Positions 46,366-55,454 of a stretch of DNA of 64,000 nucleotides are shown in pieces. The translations under genes and the position numbers were made by a program. The notes under the pieces are model-generated. The model saw nothing but the letters and a program-made list of their open reading frames with translations. It made no database searches and was not told the origin of the DNA. Each line of letters starts with the position of its first letter. Positions within the stretch are counted from its first letter, which is position 1. The DNA lies in assembly GCF_004346685.1 (NCBI RefSeq), contig NZ_SMCO01000001.1, positions 744,001 to 808,000 on the forward strand, given 5' to 3'. Source of the stretch: Sulfurirhabdus autotrophica (lineage in GTDB: Bacteria; Pseudomonadota; Gammaproteobacteria; Burkholderiales; SMCO01).

Positions 46366-46596
46366 ATGCTTATTTGCGAAAGATGCCTCCATCAGAAAAT
46401 TTGGCTAACCGCCAACAGCAAGTCACACTTTAACGAAAAGTTGACTATCAAACATTTCGTTACTTGCCATACATGTAAGCAACTCGCCTTATGCACTATT
46501 TACTCTGGAAAACTCACCAGGAAGAAAAATATGGATTTAAGCGTTCACTCGCGAAATCTCGCACATGAATATAAATTTCCTATTGAAACCATATAG
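46366..46596 (+). CDS. Possible small CxxC (zinc-ribbon-like) protein
   Basis: A 76-residue reading that begins about 24 bases behind the predicted PhoB start point, with an AGAAG sequence just ahead of the ATG. It carries CERC (4-7) and CHTC (34-37), the spacing of a small zinc ribbon, and is basic overall. It ends 48 bases ahead of the EAL-CBS-GGDEF gene, so the two could share a transcript. No homologue is recognised. The alternative is that this is only the long leader of the downstream gene, perhaps with a short frame starting at 46531 behind AGGAAG. Confidence 0.45.
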   Translation: MLICERCLHQKIWLTANSKSHFNEKLTIKHFVTCHTCKQLALCTIYSGKLTRKKNMDLSVHSRNLAHEYKFPIETI

Positions 46597-46644
46597 CTAC
46601 AAATAAAATAAACTATTTTTACCAAGTTCAATTCAGAGTAACCA

Positions 46645-48483
46645 ATGTTAAACCAGATAAAAAACTTCCCTAGCAATGACATGCGTGACCATTTAAAAGA
46701 AATAATTGAAAACCGTCGTCTCACTGCTGTTTTCCAACCTATCATCTCAATGCGAGATGGCCATATTATTGGCTTTGAAGGATTGATACGCGGTCCTTCT
46801 GACAGTCTTCTCCATTCCCCCATCAATCTATTCAAAGCAGCAAATCTGAATAAACTTTCTGTTGTAATGGAACAGCTCTGTCGGCAAGTTGTTCTTGAAA
46901 CGTTTGTTAAGCTTGGGCTGATTGGCAAACTATTTCTTAACGTTAGTCCGGAGTGCTTATTAAAGCCAGATTTCAAACAAGGTGAGACGCTGTGCTATAT
47001 GCAAAATTTAGGCATTAATCCAGACCAGGTCATCATCGAACTTACTGAAAGCCAGCCAACATTTGATTACAATCTGTTACGAGAAGCGACCACACATTAT
47101 AGAGAAATGGGGTTTGAAATAGCCATAGACGATCTGGGCGAAGGATTTTCCGGATTACGCCTGTGGTCAGAGATTCGCCCTGATTATGTCAAAATCGACA
47201 AACACTTCATTCAAAACATTAATCAGGACCCGCTGAAACTACAATTTGTCCAATCCATTCAAAAAATTGCTGAAAATGCTGCCGCTCGCGTGATTGCAGA
47301 AGGTATTGAAACCCAGGCTGAATTGATGATCATCAAGGACTTGGGCATTGATTTCGGGCAAGGCTATCATATTGCACGCCCTAGCAGTACGCCATCTGTC
47401 ATTGCCCCAATCGAAATCAGCAAAGCATTGTGCTTGCCGGGCATTACGGTCTACCCGCAATCTAAGAGCCTGACGCAAAATACCATATCAGCAAGCCGAC
47501 TGCTCATTGAAGTACCTGTCGTTACACCAGACACTATGAATGAAGAGGTTTATAAAATTTTCAGCGAATCCCCAGCGCTTCAAGCCATTCCGGTAGTAAA
47601 AAATGGTACGCCTGTGGGCATGATCAACCGTCATATGTTGATTGACTCATTTTCCAAGCTTTACTCTCGCGAGTTATATGGCAAAAAAGCATGCTCCAAA
47701 TTCATGGATAGCGCACCCATGATAGTTGACAAGGATATCAGCATTCAGGCACTCAGCCACCTCATGGTAGCAAGCGAGCGCCGTTATCTTTCTGATGGGT
47801 TCATTATTACCAGCAAAGGGGAATACATCGGCATCGGTACTGGTCATGACCTGATGCGGGAAATTACCCAAATGCAGATAACCGCCGCACGTTACGCCAA
47901 TCCACTTACGCTGCTACCCGGGAATGTGCCTATTAATGAACATATAGACAGGCTGATACATAGTCAGGCATCGTTTGTTGTCTGCTATTGTGATCTGGAT
48001 AACTTCAAGCCATTCAATGACAAATATGGTTACCGCAGAGGCGACGATATCATTCAGTTGACAGGAAAAACGCTCTCCAATATCTGCAACCCGGATTGTG
48101 ACTTTATTGGCCACATCGGTGGGGATGATTTTTTCATTCTGTTTCAAAGTGCTGATTGGGAAGAACGTTGCCAGGATGCACTTTCTGAATTTAGTAAACT
48201 CATCGCCCCATTTTTTTCAGCCAGCGATTTTGCCCAAGGCGGGTTCATCACCGCAGACCGAAAAAACGAACAGGTTTTTCAGCCTTTAACTACGCTTTCA
48301 ATTGGTGCCGTGCGTATAGAGCCAGGGATATTTAACTCACACAATGAAGTTTCATCAGTAGCAGCAGAGGCAAAAAAACGTGCAAAAGCTATTCATGGTA
48401 ATAGTTTGTTTATTGACCGCCGCCATTATTGCAATGAAACCAGGGACTGCCATTCCACAGAAGAGTGTGCATTGATAACTTAA
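46645..48483 (+). CDS. EAL-CBS-GGDEF c-di-GMP signalling protein
   Basis: 612-residue soluble protein with an unusual order. The EAL domain (about 15-260) is intact at most catalytic spots: E45 in EGL, LNVSPE, ELTES, AIDDLGEGFSGL, VKIDKHF, AEGIETQ, GQGY. Two CBS-like repeats (about 285-420) follow, then a GGDEF domain (about 430-590) whose signature is GGDDF (492-496) with no upstream RxxD inhibitory site. It is probably a phosphodiesterase with a degenerate, GTP-sensing cyclase domain and nucleotide-binding CBS input. It lies behind the Pho-type promoter. Confidence 0.9.
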   Translation: MLNQIKNFPSNDMRDHLKEIIENRRLTAVFQPIISMRDGHIIGFEGLIRGPSDSLLHSPINLFKAANLNKLSVVMEQLCRQVVLETFVKLGLIGKLFLNVSPECLLKPDFKQGETLCYMQNLGINPDQVIIELTESQPTFDYNLLREATTHYREMGFEIAIDDLGEGFSGLRLWSEIRPDYVKIDKHFIQNINQDPLKLQFVQSIQKIAENAAARVIAEGIETQAELMIIKDLGIDFGQGYHIARPSSTPSVIAPIEISKALCLPGITVYPQSKSLTQNTISASRLLIEVPVVTPDTMNEEVYKIFSESPALQAIPVVKNGTPVGMINRHMLIDSFSKLYSRELYGKKACSKFMDSAPMIVDKDISIQALSHLMVASERRYLSDGFIITSKGEYIGIGTGHDLMREITQMQITAARYANPLTLLPGNVPINEHIDRLIHSQASFVVCYCDLDNFKPFNDKYGYRRGDDIIQLTGKTLSNICNPDCDFIGHIGGDDFFILFQSADWEERCQDALSEFSKLIAPFFSASDFAQGGFITADRKNEQVFQPLTTLSIGAVRIEPGIFNSHNEVSSVAAEAKKRAKAIHGNSLFIDRRHYCNETRDCHSTEECALIT

Positions 48484-48640
48484 ATATGAGGATAGTAAGC
48501 TGGGTTGGGGAAACCAGATAATACGCGCGACAAGTGTCTGAGTGTTGGAAGTGATTCACAATAATAACGGGTGAAAAAAATACACTTACTATAATTGCGC
48601 CCAAATTTCACAACCTGGCAAAATGCTCATACTTTATGGG

Positions 48641-50134
48641 CTAATCCCCTTTACTATTGGAAATACTGAAACTCACTCCAATCGATTTCCATTCTTTGAT
48701 TTCAGATTGCAATGCATTGTCTGTCAAAGGGTTTTGTTCCAACCAGCCTTTTTCAAGTTTTAATCGATACTCGTTATCACGCAGCTTCAATTGTATTTTA
48801 GGCACTTCAATATCAGTACGGCTTCGATAAAACAGCACAGCCAGGCGCAATACCAGAATAGCAAGCCAATAAGCGGGCTTATCAGCAATTCCTGGCACTT
48901 TGGATAATGAACCACGTTGTGCCCTTACCAGTAAACCGAGCTGGGATTGTTCCAGTTTTGAAAACCCTGGCATGTCTGCATGTTCAAGAATATAGGCGGA
49001 ATGTTTATGATATCCACTATGGGCGATAGAAATACCGATTTCGTGAAAGTCTGCTGCCCATAAAAGATGTTGCTTCAGTTCTTCTATATCTTCCTCAAGC
49101 CCTTGAGCGACTTCGACAAAAAGTGATGAGGAAAAATTTGCTACGCGAAATGCCTGACTGGGATCAACATGGTAGCGACGCATAAACTGCTTTACAGTCG
49201 CATCACGCATATCATGATGATGGAAGCGACCTAACAGATCGTATAACACACCTTCACGAAGGGCAGCACCTGCAATGTTCATTTGCTGAATACCCAGCTC
49301 TGAAAATATCGCTGACATGATTGCCAGCCCGCCTGGTAAAACCGGAATACGATCCTGTTTCATCCCCTGCAAATCCAGCTTTTTGCAATCTCCCGCTTTC
49401 AACAAAACAGTTCGGAGTTGTGCCAGCCCTTCAGCCGTGATACCCACTTTGCTCCACCCATTTTGCTCCAGCAAATCAGCCAACGCACGAGCCGTACCCG
49501 ATGAACCTATTGCTTCCTGCCAGTGCCCGCTGGAAAACTTGGAACGAATGGATAGCAGTTCCATTTTTGCGGCCATTTCAGCATTTTGCATGGCATCTTT
49601 AGTAATCTTTCCCTCAGGAAAAAAGCGCAAACTGTAACTGACACAGCCCATGTACAGGCTTTCCATCTTGTAGGGTTCTAATCCCTCGCCAATAATACAT
49701 TCAGTCGATCCACCACCGATATCTACTACCAGCCTGTGGTTCTGAGAGGCAGGCACGCTGTGGGCTACCCCTAAATAAATCAGCCTTGCCTCTTCCCGCC
49801 CGGCAATGACTTCAATCTGAAAGCCCAGCGCTTCTTCAGCTTTCGTTAAAAAAGCTGGCGCATTTTTGGCAACACGCAGTGTATTGGTTCCTACCACCCT
49901 TACGGCATGAATAGGCAACCCTCTCAGTCGCTCACCAAAACGCTTCAGGCATGACAGTGCACGAGCCTGAGAGTCTTCATCAAGAAATTTTTCTGGTGTT
50001 AAACCTGCACCAAGACGTACCGTTTCTTTCAGAGAATCCAGGGGATATATTTGATCATCCACCACGCGCGCAACCTGCAAACGGAAGCTGTTTGACCCCA
50101 AATCCACGGCGGCGACAATATCATATTCTTCCAC
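48641..50134 (-). CDS. ppx: Exopolyphosphatase Ppx/GppA
   Basis: Ppx/GppA phosphatase of 497 residues that degrades polyphosphate (and possibly pppGpp). The ASKHA-fold ATP-binding-type motifs are AAVDLGSNSFRLQVARV, LVVDIGGGSTECIIG and SSGTARALADLL. The C-terminal HD-like helical domain contains AADFHEIGISIAHSGYHKHSAYIL. Start is a GTG. It is convergent with the EAL-CBS-GGDEF gene and is the functional opposite of ppk1. No Pho box is seen ahead of it. Confidence 0.95.
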   Translation of the reverse strand: MEEYDIVAAVDLGSNSFRLQVARVVDDQIYPLDSLKETVRLGAGLTPEKFLDEDSQARALSCLKRFGERLRGLPIHAVRVVGTNTLRVAKNAPAFLTKAEEALGFQIEVIAGREEARLIYLGVAHSVPASQNHRLVVDIGGGSTECIIGEGLEPYKMESLYMGCVSYSLRFFPEGKITKDAMQNAEMAAKMELLSIRSKFSSGHWQEAIGSSGTARALADLLEQNGWSKVGITAEGLAQLRTVLLKAGDCKKLDLQGMKQDRIPVLPGGLAIMSAIFSELGIQQMNIAGAALREGVLYDLLGRFHHHDMRDATVKQFMRRYHVDPSQAFRVANFSSSLFVEVAQGLEEDIEELKQHLLWAADFHEIGISIAHSGYHKHSAYILEHADMPGFSKLEQSQLGLLVRAQRGSLSKVPGIADKPAYWLAILVLRLAVLFYRSRTDIEVPKIQLKLRDNEYRLKLEKGWLEQNPLTDNALQSEIKEWKSIGVSFSISNSKGD

Positions 50135-50189
50135 GCTTAACGCCTATAAGTAAAATGTGAGTTTAACATGGGAAGATTCAAGTATGACG

Positions 50190-50591
50190 TCAGGGATGGC
50201 AAACAGGCCCATCATCAGCAGACTCCACACTTTTCGCAATTGCCACTACTAATGCCTGAACTTCATCAAGGGTGAAAACCTCTAACAGCCGATTGGCCAT
50301 CTCAGGCTCCAGCCTTACCATACATGGGCGCCCATCGTTCAGAGTAACGCGAATTCCAGCCGCATGTTTCACAAGACCGCCATCTTCTTGTTCTACCAAC
50401 TGTGATTGTTCTTCGAGCAACTGATCATAAAACTGTTCCAGAGAAAGCGCCAAATCCTCTGGCAAATTCTCAGGTACGAGTACAATCAATCCCATCGAAT
50501 CTTCGGATTCACTACAAACCACACCCAGTTGATTTGAGTAGTCCATGAAACGACCAAGCAAGCCCTGATCAAAGAATATATATTCCAGCAT
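50190..50591 (-). CDS. Unknown 133-residue conserved-looking protein
   Basis: No function assigned. It is soluble and acidic, opening MLEYIFFDQGLLGRFMDYSNQLG. It has a Glu/Gln-rich helix (LEQFYDQLLEEQSQLVEQEDG) and a C-terminal segment EVFTLDEVQALVVAIAKSVE. It is placed 35 bases behind the ABC-F gene and 55 bases ahead of ppx, all on one strand. I recall similar proteins beside ABC-F genes in betaproteobacteria, but this is not confirmed. Confidence 0.75.
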   Translation of the reverse strand: MLEYIFFDQGLLGRFMDYSNQLGVVCSESEDSMGLIVLVPENLPEDLALSLEQFYDQLLEEQSQLVEQEDGGLVKHAAGIRVTLNDGRPCMVRLEPEMANRLLEVFTLDEVQALVVAIAKSVESADDGPVCHP

Positions 50592-50626
50592 AAAAAATTC
50601 CGATTGTTACAATACCAATATTGGCA

Positions 50627-52540
50627 CTATTGCGTTTCTGGCAGGAGTATTTCTTCCAGCGCAGCATGTTGCTCCAGCCAGGCTTCTTCTGCTTGATGCA
50701 ACTGTTCTGTGACTTTTGCCTGCTGCATAAGCGAAGTCTTTAGCAATTCTTTCTTCTCATCCAGATAGATATCTGCATCAGCCAGCAAGCTATCCAGCCT
50801 GGTTTTTTCAGCAGTATATGACTCGATTTCCTTTTCTAATTTCTTGATCTTTGCTTCAATTGGCTTGCGCAATACGGCGAGCCGATTACGTTCTTCCGCT
50901 TCAACGCGTTTACGCGCTTTACGATCAACCTCTTGAGACTTATCACCACCATTGGAAGCGGGTTCAGCACTGGACTGCTCAGCACGCCACCTGCGATAGT
51001 CATCGAGATCACCATCAAAAGGCGACACGACGCCGTTGGCTGTCAGCAGAAACCGATCTGTAGTCGCCCTTAACAAGTGACGATCATGAGAAACCACCAC
51101 CAACGCACCTTCATAATCCTGCAAAGCCAAAGTCAGGGCATGGCGCATCTCAAGGTCCAGATGGTTGGTAGGCTCATCCAACAATAACAGATTAGGTCGC
51201 TGCCAGATCAGCAATGCCAAAGCCAATCGGGATTTTTCTCCACCGGAGAATGGCGCTACGGGGCCAAGCGCAGCCTCTCCTCGAAAGTTGAAGCCACCCA
51301 GAAAGTTTCTCAATTCCGATTCGCGCGCGCTGGAATCCAGCCTTTGTAAATGTTGCAAGGGGCTTTCTTCCGGTCGCAATTGCTCCAGTTGATGTTGCGC
51401 AAAATAGCCAATACGCAAATCTTTCCCTTCAATCCGTTTACCTGCCACCACAGGCAGCTCACCTGCAAGTGTCTTGATCAGAGTAGACTTACCCGCGCCA
51501 TTAGCACCTAGCAGTCCTATTCTGGCGCCGGCTTCCAGACTGAAATTGATACCTTTTAATATCGGGTTATCAGCATAACCGGCACTGACTTCCTCCAGCC
51601 GTATAACTGGATTGGGGGTAGATTCCGCAGCTCGGAAACTGAAATAAAAAGGCGAATCCACATGAGCAGCGGCAATCATTTCCATCCGCTCCAGCGCTTT
51701 TATCCGGCTTTGTGCCTGACGCGCCTTCGTGGCGGATGCTCGGAAACGATCAATATAGGAATGGAGATGGGCTACTTCCCGTTGCTGTTTTTCAAAAGCG
51801 GATTGCTGCAATGCCAACCTGGCAGCACGTTGCCGCTCGAAATCTGCATAATTACCGGTATAAAGCGTAATTTGCTGATGCTCTACATGTGCGATTGCAT
51901 TGACTGTATTGTCCAGAAAATCCCGATCATGAGAAATCAGCAACAAAGTACCAGGATAACTTTTCAACCATTGTTCAAGCCATAACACCGCATCCAGATC
52001 CAGATGGTTTGTGGGTTCATCCAGCAATAATAAATCCGAACGACACATCAGCGCCTGGGCAAGGTTCAATCGCATGCGCCAGCCACCTGAGAAAACGGCC
52101 ACAGGTTTATCGAATTGTTCAGGTGAAAATCCTAGTCCATGCAACATGCGGGCTGCACGGGACTTTGCGCTATATCCTTCAATATTGTCGAAACGTGCAT
52201 GTAACTCGGCAATCAGTTCTCCGTTATGCGCATCCTCTGCTTGCCGCAAAGCCGCCTCCACTTCACGCAGCTCACGGTCTCCATCCAGCACAAAATCAAT
52301 CGCACTGACATCCAGTGCAGGCGTTTCCTGAGCTACATGCGCAATTTCCAGACGTGAAGGCATATCCAGATCACCTTTATCCGAGTGAATTTCCCCTCGG
52401 AATAAAGCAAACAGCGTGGACTTACCACTCCCGTTAGCGCCGGTTACACCAATCTTCTGGCCAGCATGTATGGTCAGATCAATATTATCAAAAAGGATTT
52501 TACTGCCACGTTGCAGCGATAGTTTGCGTAATGAAATCAT
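50627..52540 (-). CDS. yheS: ABC-F ATPase, YheS-like
   Basis: Ribosome-associated ABC-F protein of 637 residues, the same length as E. coli YheS. It has two ABC domains: Walker A GANGSGKSTL and GANGAGKSTL, signatures FSGGWRMRLNLAQAL and FSGGEKSRLALALL, and Walker B LLLLDEPTNHLDL in both. They are joined by the P-site tRNA-interacting linker (about 240-295). A charged C-terminal coiled coil (about 540-625) follows. The role is in relieving ribosome stalls, known for the family. There are no membrane segments. Confidence 0.94.
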   Translation of the reverse strand: MISLRKLSLQRGSKILFDNIDLTIHAGQKIGVTGANGSGKSTLFALFRGEIHSDKGDLDMPSRLEIAHVAQETPALDVSAIDFVLDGDRELREVEAALRQAEDAHNGELIAELHARFDNIEGYSAKSRAARMLHGLGFSPEQFDKPVAVFSGGWRMRLNLAQALMCRSDLLLLDEPTNHLDLDAVLWLEQWLKSYPGTLLLISHDRDFLDNTVNAIAHVEHQQITLYTGNYADFERQRAARLALQQSAFEKQQREVAHLHSYIDRFRASATKARQAQSRIKALERMEMIAAAHVDSPFYFSFRAAESTPNPVIRLEEVSAGYADNPILKGINFSLEAGARIGLLGANGAGKSTLIKTLAGELPVVAGKRIEGKDLRIGYFAQHQLEQLRPEESPLQHLQRLDSSARESELRNFLGGFNFRGEAALGPVAPFSGGEKSRLALALLIWQRPNLLLLDEPTNHLDLEMRHALTLALQDYEGALVVVSHDRHLLRATTDRFLLTANGVVSPFDGDLDDYRRWRAEQSSAEPASNGGDKSQEVDRKARKRVEAEERNRLAVLRKPIEAKIKKLEKEIESYTAEKTRLDSLLADADIYLDEKKELLKTSLMQQAKVTEQLHQAEEAWLEQHAALEEILLPETQ

Positions 52541-52667
52541 GGGTGCGAGTTTACCAGAAGGAATAAAGGAATGATTCCCTATGTAAGAATATGGTTATAT
52601 TTATCTTCTATTCAGGTTAAAATTGCGAGCTGAATTTTTTACATCAACAACACTAACGAGGAATATC

Positions 52668-53270
52668 ATGGCTGTTTTAGTAACCAAACCTGCTCCAGAT
52701 TTCACTGCTGCAGCGGTAATGCCTAACAACACAATCGAAGAAAATTTCAACCTGAAAAACCACATCAAAGGCAAATATGCCGTGCTTTTCTTCTACCCGC
52801 TTGATTTCACCTTTGTGTGCCCAAGCGAAATCCTGGCTTTTGACCACCGCATGAAAGAATTCAAAGACCGCAATGTTGAAGTCATTGCTGTCAGCGTTGA
52901 TTCCGAATTCACCCACTTGGCGTGGAAAAACACCCCTGTTGAAAAAGGTGGTTTAGGCAATGTGCAATTCCCGATGGTAGCTGATCTTAGCCACGCTATT
53001 GCACGTGACTATGACGTGTTGATTGGTGACAAGGTTGCACTGCGCGGTTCATTCCTGATCGACACCAATGGTATTGTTCGCCATCAAGTTGTCAACGATC
53101 TGCCACTAGGCCGTGACGTAGATGAAATGATCCGCATGGTAGATGCCCTGCAATTTAATGAACAGCATGGTGAAGTTTGCCCAGCTGGCTGGAACAAGGG
53201 TAAAGCAGGTATGAAGGCTTCTCCGGAAGGCGTTGCTGAGTATCTGGCTGCGCACGCAAGCGAATTGTAA
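52668..53270 (+). CDS. Typical 2-Cys peroxiredoxin (AhpC/Prx1 type)
   Basis: 200-residue peroxidase. The peroxidatic C51 is in DFTFVCPSEI and the resolving C171 in HGEVCPAGW. It has the GGLG motif linked to overoxidation sensitivity but lacks the C-terminal YF motif, so it should be fairly robust. GAGGA six bases ahead supports the ATG at 52668; an in-frame start at 52623 is unlikely. It is monocistronic with a strong terminator. No ahpF is nearby, so thioredoxin is the probable reductant. Confidence 0.95.
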   Translation: MAVLVTKPAPDFTAAAVMPNNTIEENFNLKNHIKGKYAVLFFYPLDFTFVCPSEILAFDHRMKEFKDRNVEVIAVSVDSEFTHLAWKNTPVEKGGLGNVQFPMVADLSHAIARDYDVLIGDKVALRGSFLIDTNGIVRHQVVNDLPLGRDVDEMIRMVDALQFNEQHGEVCPAGWNKGKAGMKASPEGVAEYLAAHASEL

Positions 53271-53276
53271 GAATTA

Positions 53277-53300
53277 AAAAGGGTGCAAGCGCACCCTTTT
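53277..53300 (+). terminator. Terminator of the peroxiredoxin gene
   Basis: AAAAGGGTGC-AAGC-GCACCCTTTT: a perfect 10-bp stem with a four-base loop, ending in a T-run, six bases behind the stop codon. Confidence 0.92.
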
Positions 53301-53313
53301 AGTATACTTTTAA

Positions 53314-53355
53314 ACCTGCCCCATTATTTTTATTCAAAAAAATAATGGGGCAGGT
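53314..53355 (-). repeat. Perfect 18-bp inverted repeat behind the REC-GGDEF gene
   Basis: Arms 53314-53331 and 53338-53355 are exactly complementary, with loop ATTCAA. The outer half is GC-rich (ACCTGCCCC) and the apex AT-only, the same plan as the 25-bp repeat behind cheA. It lies ten bases beyond the stop of the minus-strand gene and is probably its transcript end. Confidence 0.9.
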
Positions 53356-53364
53356 GCTTTATAT

Positions 53365-54345
53365 TTAGTGCATTGCCAAAATTGGCAAACCAATCACTGT
53401 CCGATTCCGCCCTTGCTGCTTAGCGGCGTAAAGTGCATTATCTGCTGCCTTTAACATATCCAGCGATTTAGCAGAAGATTCCGGCACAACGCTCACCACT
53501 CCGATACTCACCGTGACAAAATTTTCCACTTTTGAAACAGAGTGTAAAATTTGCAAATGCGCGATTTTTGCGTGTATGCTGGCAGCCAGCTTCTCCGCGC
53601 TTATTTGATCTGCACTGGGCAGCAATATCACAAACTCTTCCCCACCAAAACGCGCAGTACATGCTCCCGGTGCATCCACACAATCTCTCAGCGCTTTCGC
53701 AACTTGTTGCAGACACGCATCTCCTTCTACGTGACCGTAGGTATCATTGAATTCCTTGAATACATCAATATCAATGAGCAACATGGACAAGGGTTGCCTG
53801 GATCGCAATGCATCTTCCCACTCATTAACCAATGTTTCATCAAAGCAGCGTCGGTTTGCAATACCAGTCAAATTATCAATATTACACATTACTTCCAGTG
53901 TGCGGTTTAACACTTCCAGTTGCTGCTCCCGCTCTTTGCGAATATCCATTTCCATCTTGAGCCTGAATGCAGCCCGAACCCTTGCACTCAGTTCAATGGC
54001 GTTAATCGGTTTACTGATAAAGTCAGTAGCACCAGCAGCAAAAGCGCGCTCCAGAAATGAAACTTCGCCGCTGATTGACACCATAATAATAGGGATATCC
54101 TTAAGTTGATGCACAGCCCGGATATGCGAGATAGCGTCTATGCCATTCATTTCCGGCATCATAACGTCCATCAATACCAAATCCACTGGTGAATTCTCGC
54201 TAACAATCTTGTCAAACACACCCAATAAATTTAAAGCGTCATGTGCTGAAGAGCATGACAAAACGTCCGTATACCCGATAGCATGTAACAACATCTCAAG
54301 CGAGTGACGTGCGATTTCACTGTCATCAACAATCAATATTTTCAT
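53365..54345 (-). CDS. Response regulator with GGDEF domain (diguanylate cyclase)
   Basis: 326-residue PleD/WspR-like regulator. The receiver has D7, D8, phospho-acceptor D60 in LVLMDVMMPEMNG, and a conserved Lys in FISKPINA. The GGDEF domain has an active-type GGEEF (234-238) with LLIDIDVFKEFNDTYGH. The inhibitory RxxD before GGEEF is absent. A coiled coil around 135-150 links the domains. I start at ATG 54345 (MKILIVDD). No kinase gene is next to it. Confidence 0.94.
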   Translation of the reverse strand: MKILIVDDSEIARHSLEMLLHAIGYTDVLSCSSAHDALNLLGVFDKIVSENSPVDLVLMDVMMPEMNGIDAISHIRAVHQLKDIPIIMVSISGEVSFLERAFAAGATDFISKPINAIELSARVRAAFRLKMEMDIRKEREQQLEVLNRTLEVMCNIDNLTGIANRRCFDETLVNEWEDALRSRQPLSMLLIDIDVFKEFNDTYGHVEGDACLQQVAKALRDCVDAPGACTARFGGEEFVILLPSADQISAEKLAASIHAKIAHLQILHSVSKVENFVTVSIGVVSVVPESSAKSLDMLKAADNALYAAKQQGRNRTVIGLPILAMH

Positions 54346-54447
54346 GTTTTCTATCAACACAATACTTAAATTTACCCTATAAAAACAGCAAGTAATAAAT
54401 ATTCGAGAATCTTTACAAATCCAGATTTACCTCATGCGTTTGCAAAA

Positions 54448-54876
54448 CTAATTCAATCTGGATTCATCCCCAATCTTGCCTTTTTCCAGATCAATCAGGA
54501 TATTTTTCCCCTCAAGAACCGTCGCACAAGCCAGTAAAAAAAGTTCAATGAATTCATTGCGTTCATCTTCAGGCAATTTGCTCTGCTGGTTGAAGGTACC
54601 AAACATGGAATCGTGAAAAGAAGCAACGTACAAAATCTGCTTTTTGATTTCTTCTTCGTTGAAATAGTCTTGCTCTGCCGCACCAACAATAATGACAGGT
54701 TCATCCATTTTTTTTCTTATTTCTTCGAACAAATGCCGTATATATTCTGCAGCGCTTTGACGACCTTTATCATCCGCCAGTGTCACCTCCAGACTGACTT
54801 GTTGGCCAGCCTTTGTTTTCAGCATAATTCGTTTTTCTACAGGTTCTGCTGGAGCAGCAAAAGGGTTAATAATCAT
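54448..54876 (-). CDS. Unknown 142-residue protein
   Basis: No family recognised. It is soluble and acidic, opening MIINPFAAPAEPVEKRIMLKTK. A central part EYIRHLFEEIRKKMDEPVIIVG is followed by FLLACATVLEGKNILIDLEKG. The ATG at 54876, with GGAAA nearby, is chosen over a longer reading from 54936. It lies about 100 bases ahead of the REC-GGDEF gene on the same strand and could be cotranscribed with it. It is divergent from the MAPEG gene. Confidence 0.75.
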   Translation of the reverse strand: MIINPFAAPAEPVEKRIMLKTKAGQQVSLEVTLADDKGRQSAAEYIRHLFEEIRKKMDEPVIIVGAAEQDYFNEEEIKKQILYVASFHDSMFGTFNQQSKLPEDERNEFIELFLLACATVLEGKNILIDLEKGKIGDESRLN

Positions 54877-55018
54877 GGTTATTTCCAATAATTCAACAGA
54901 GCAAATTGTAACATGCACAAGCACGCAAACTGCCACAGGGTAATACCATATTCAAAAAGCAAGCGTATACTGAACAACCAAACTTTATCTGACGCCCCTT
55001 ATCCAAGCAGGAGAAATC

Positions 55019-55396
55019 GTGAGTATAGCTTACTGGTGTATTTTAGTTGCCGCCCTGATCCCATACCCGATTGCGATGTTAGCCAAAGCAAAAGCCGGCT
55101 ACGACAATCACGCACCTCGGGAATATCTTGCAAAGACAGATGGTTATAGAAAACGGGCAAACTGGGCACAATTCAACGCATTTGAAGCATTTCCCGCTTT
55201 TGCTGCGGCAGTCATCATTGCACAACTGCAACACGCACCCCAAAGCACCATTGATATGCTTGCAGTAGCCTTCATCGCTTTTCGCATTCTGCACGCGAGC
55301 TTTTACATACTGGATAAAGCCACTTTGCGTTCTACTGTCTGGGCACTTGGTTTTTCATGTGTCATTGCTTTGTTTGTCATTGCCGGCACTCAATAA
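55019..55396 (+). CDS. MAPEG-family membrane protein
   Basis: 125-residue integral membrane protein with four hydrophobic helices (about 2-22, 56-72, 80-97 and 104-123). It has the MAPEG pattern R-A-N-W-x-Q-F-N-A-F-E-A-F (KRANWAQFNAFEAFPAF). Eukaryotic relatives act on eicosanoids or glutathione conjugates; bacterial substrates are unknown. It uses a GTG start behind AGGAG. Confidence 0.88.
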   Translation: MSIAYWCILVAALIPYPIAMLAKAKAGYDNHAPREYLAKTDGYRKRANWAQFNAFEAFPAFAAAVIIAQLQHAPQSTIDMLAVAFIAFRILHASFYILDKATLRSTVWALGFSCVIALFVIAGTQ

Positions 55397-55454
55397 CCTG
55401 CAGAAAAATAGTAACTGGCAACATCGTGGTTTACTATTCCTTTAGCTTCATTAT

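Noticed and set aside
46125-46433. Plus-strand frame of 102 codons ahead of the EAL-CBS-GGDEF gene
   Set aside because: It crosses the Pho box and -10, lacks a ribosome-binding site and shows no family features. The 46366 frame fits the promoter better.
52541-52667. OxyR-like site ahead of the peroxiredoxin gene
   Set aside because: A weak ATAT...CTAT pattern near 52596-52612 matches only part of the consensus and could be chance in AT-rich DNA.
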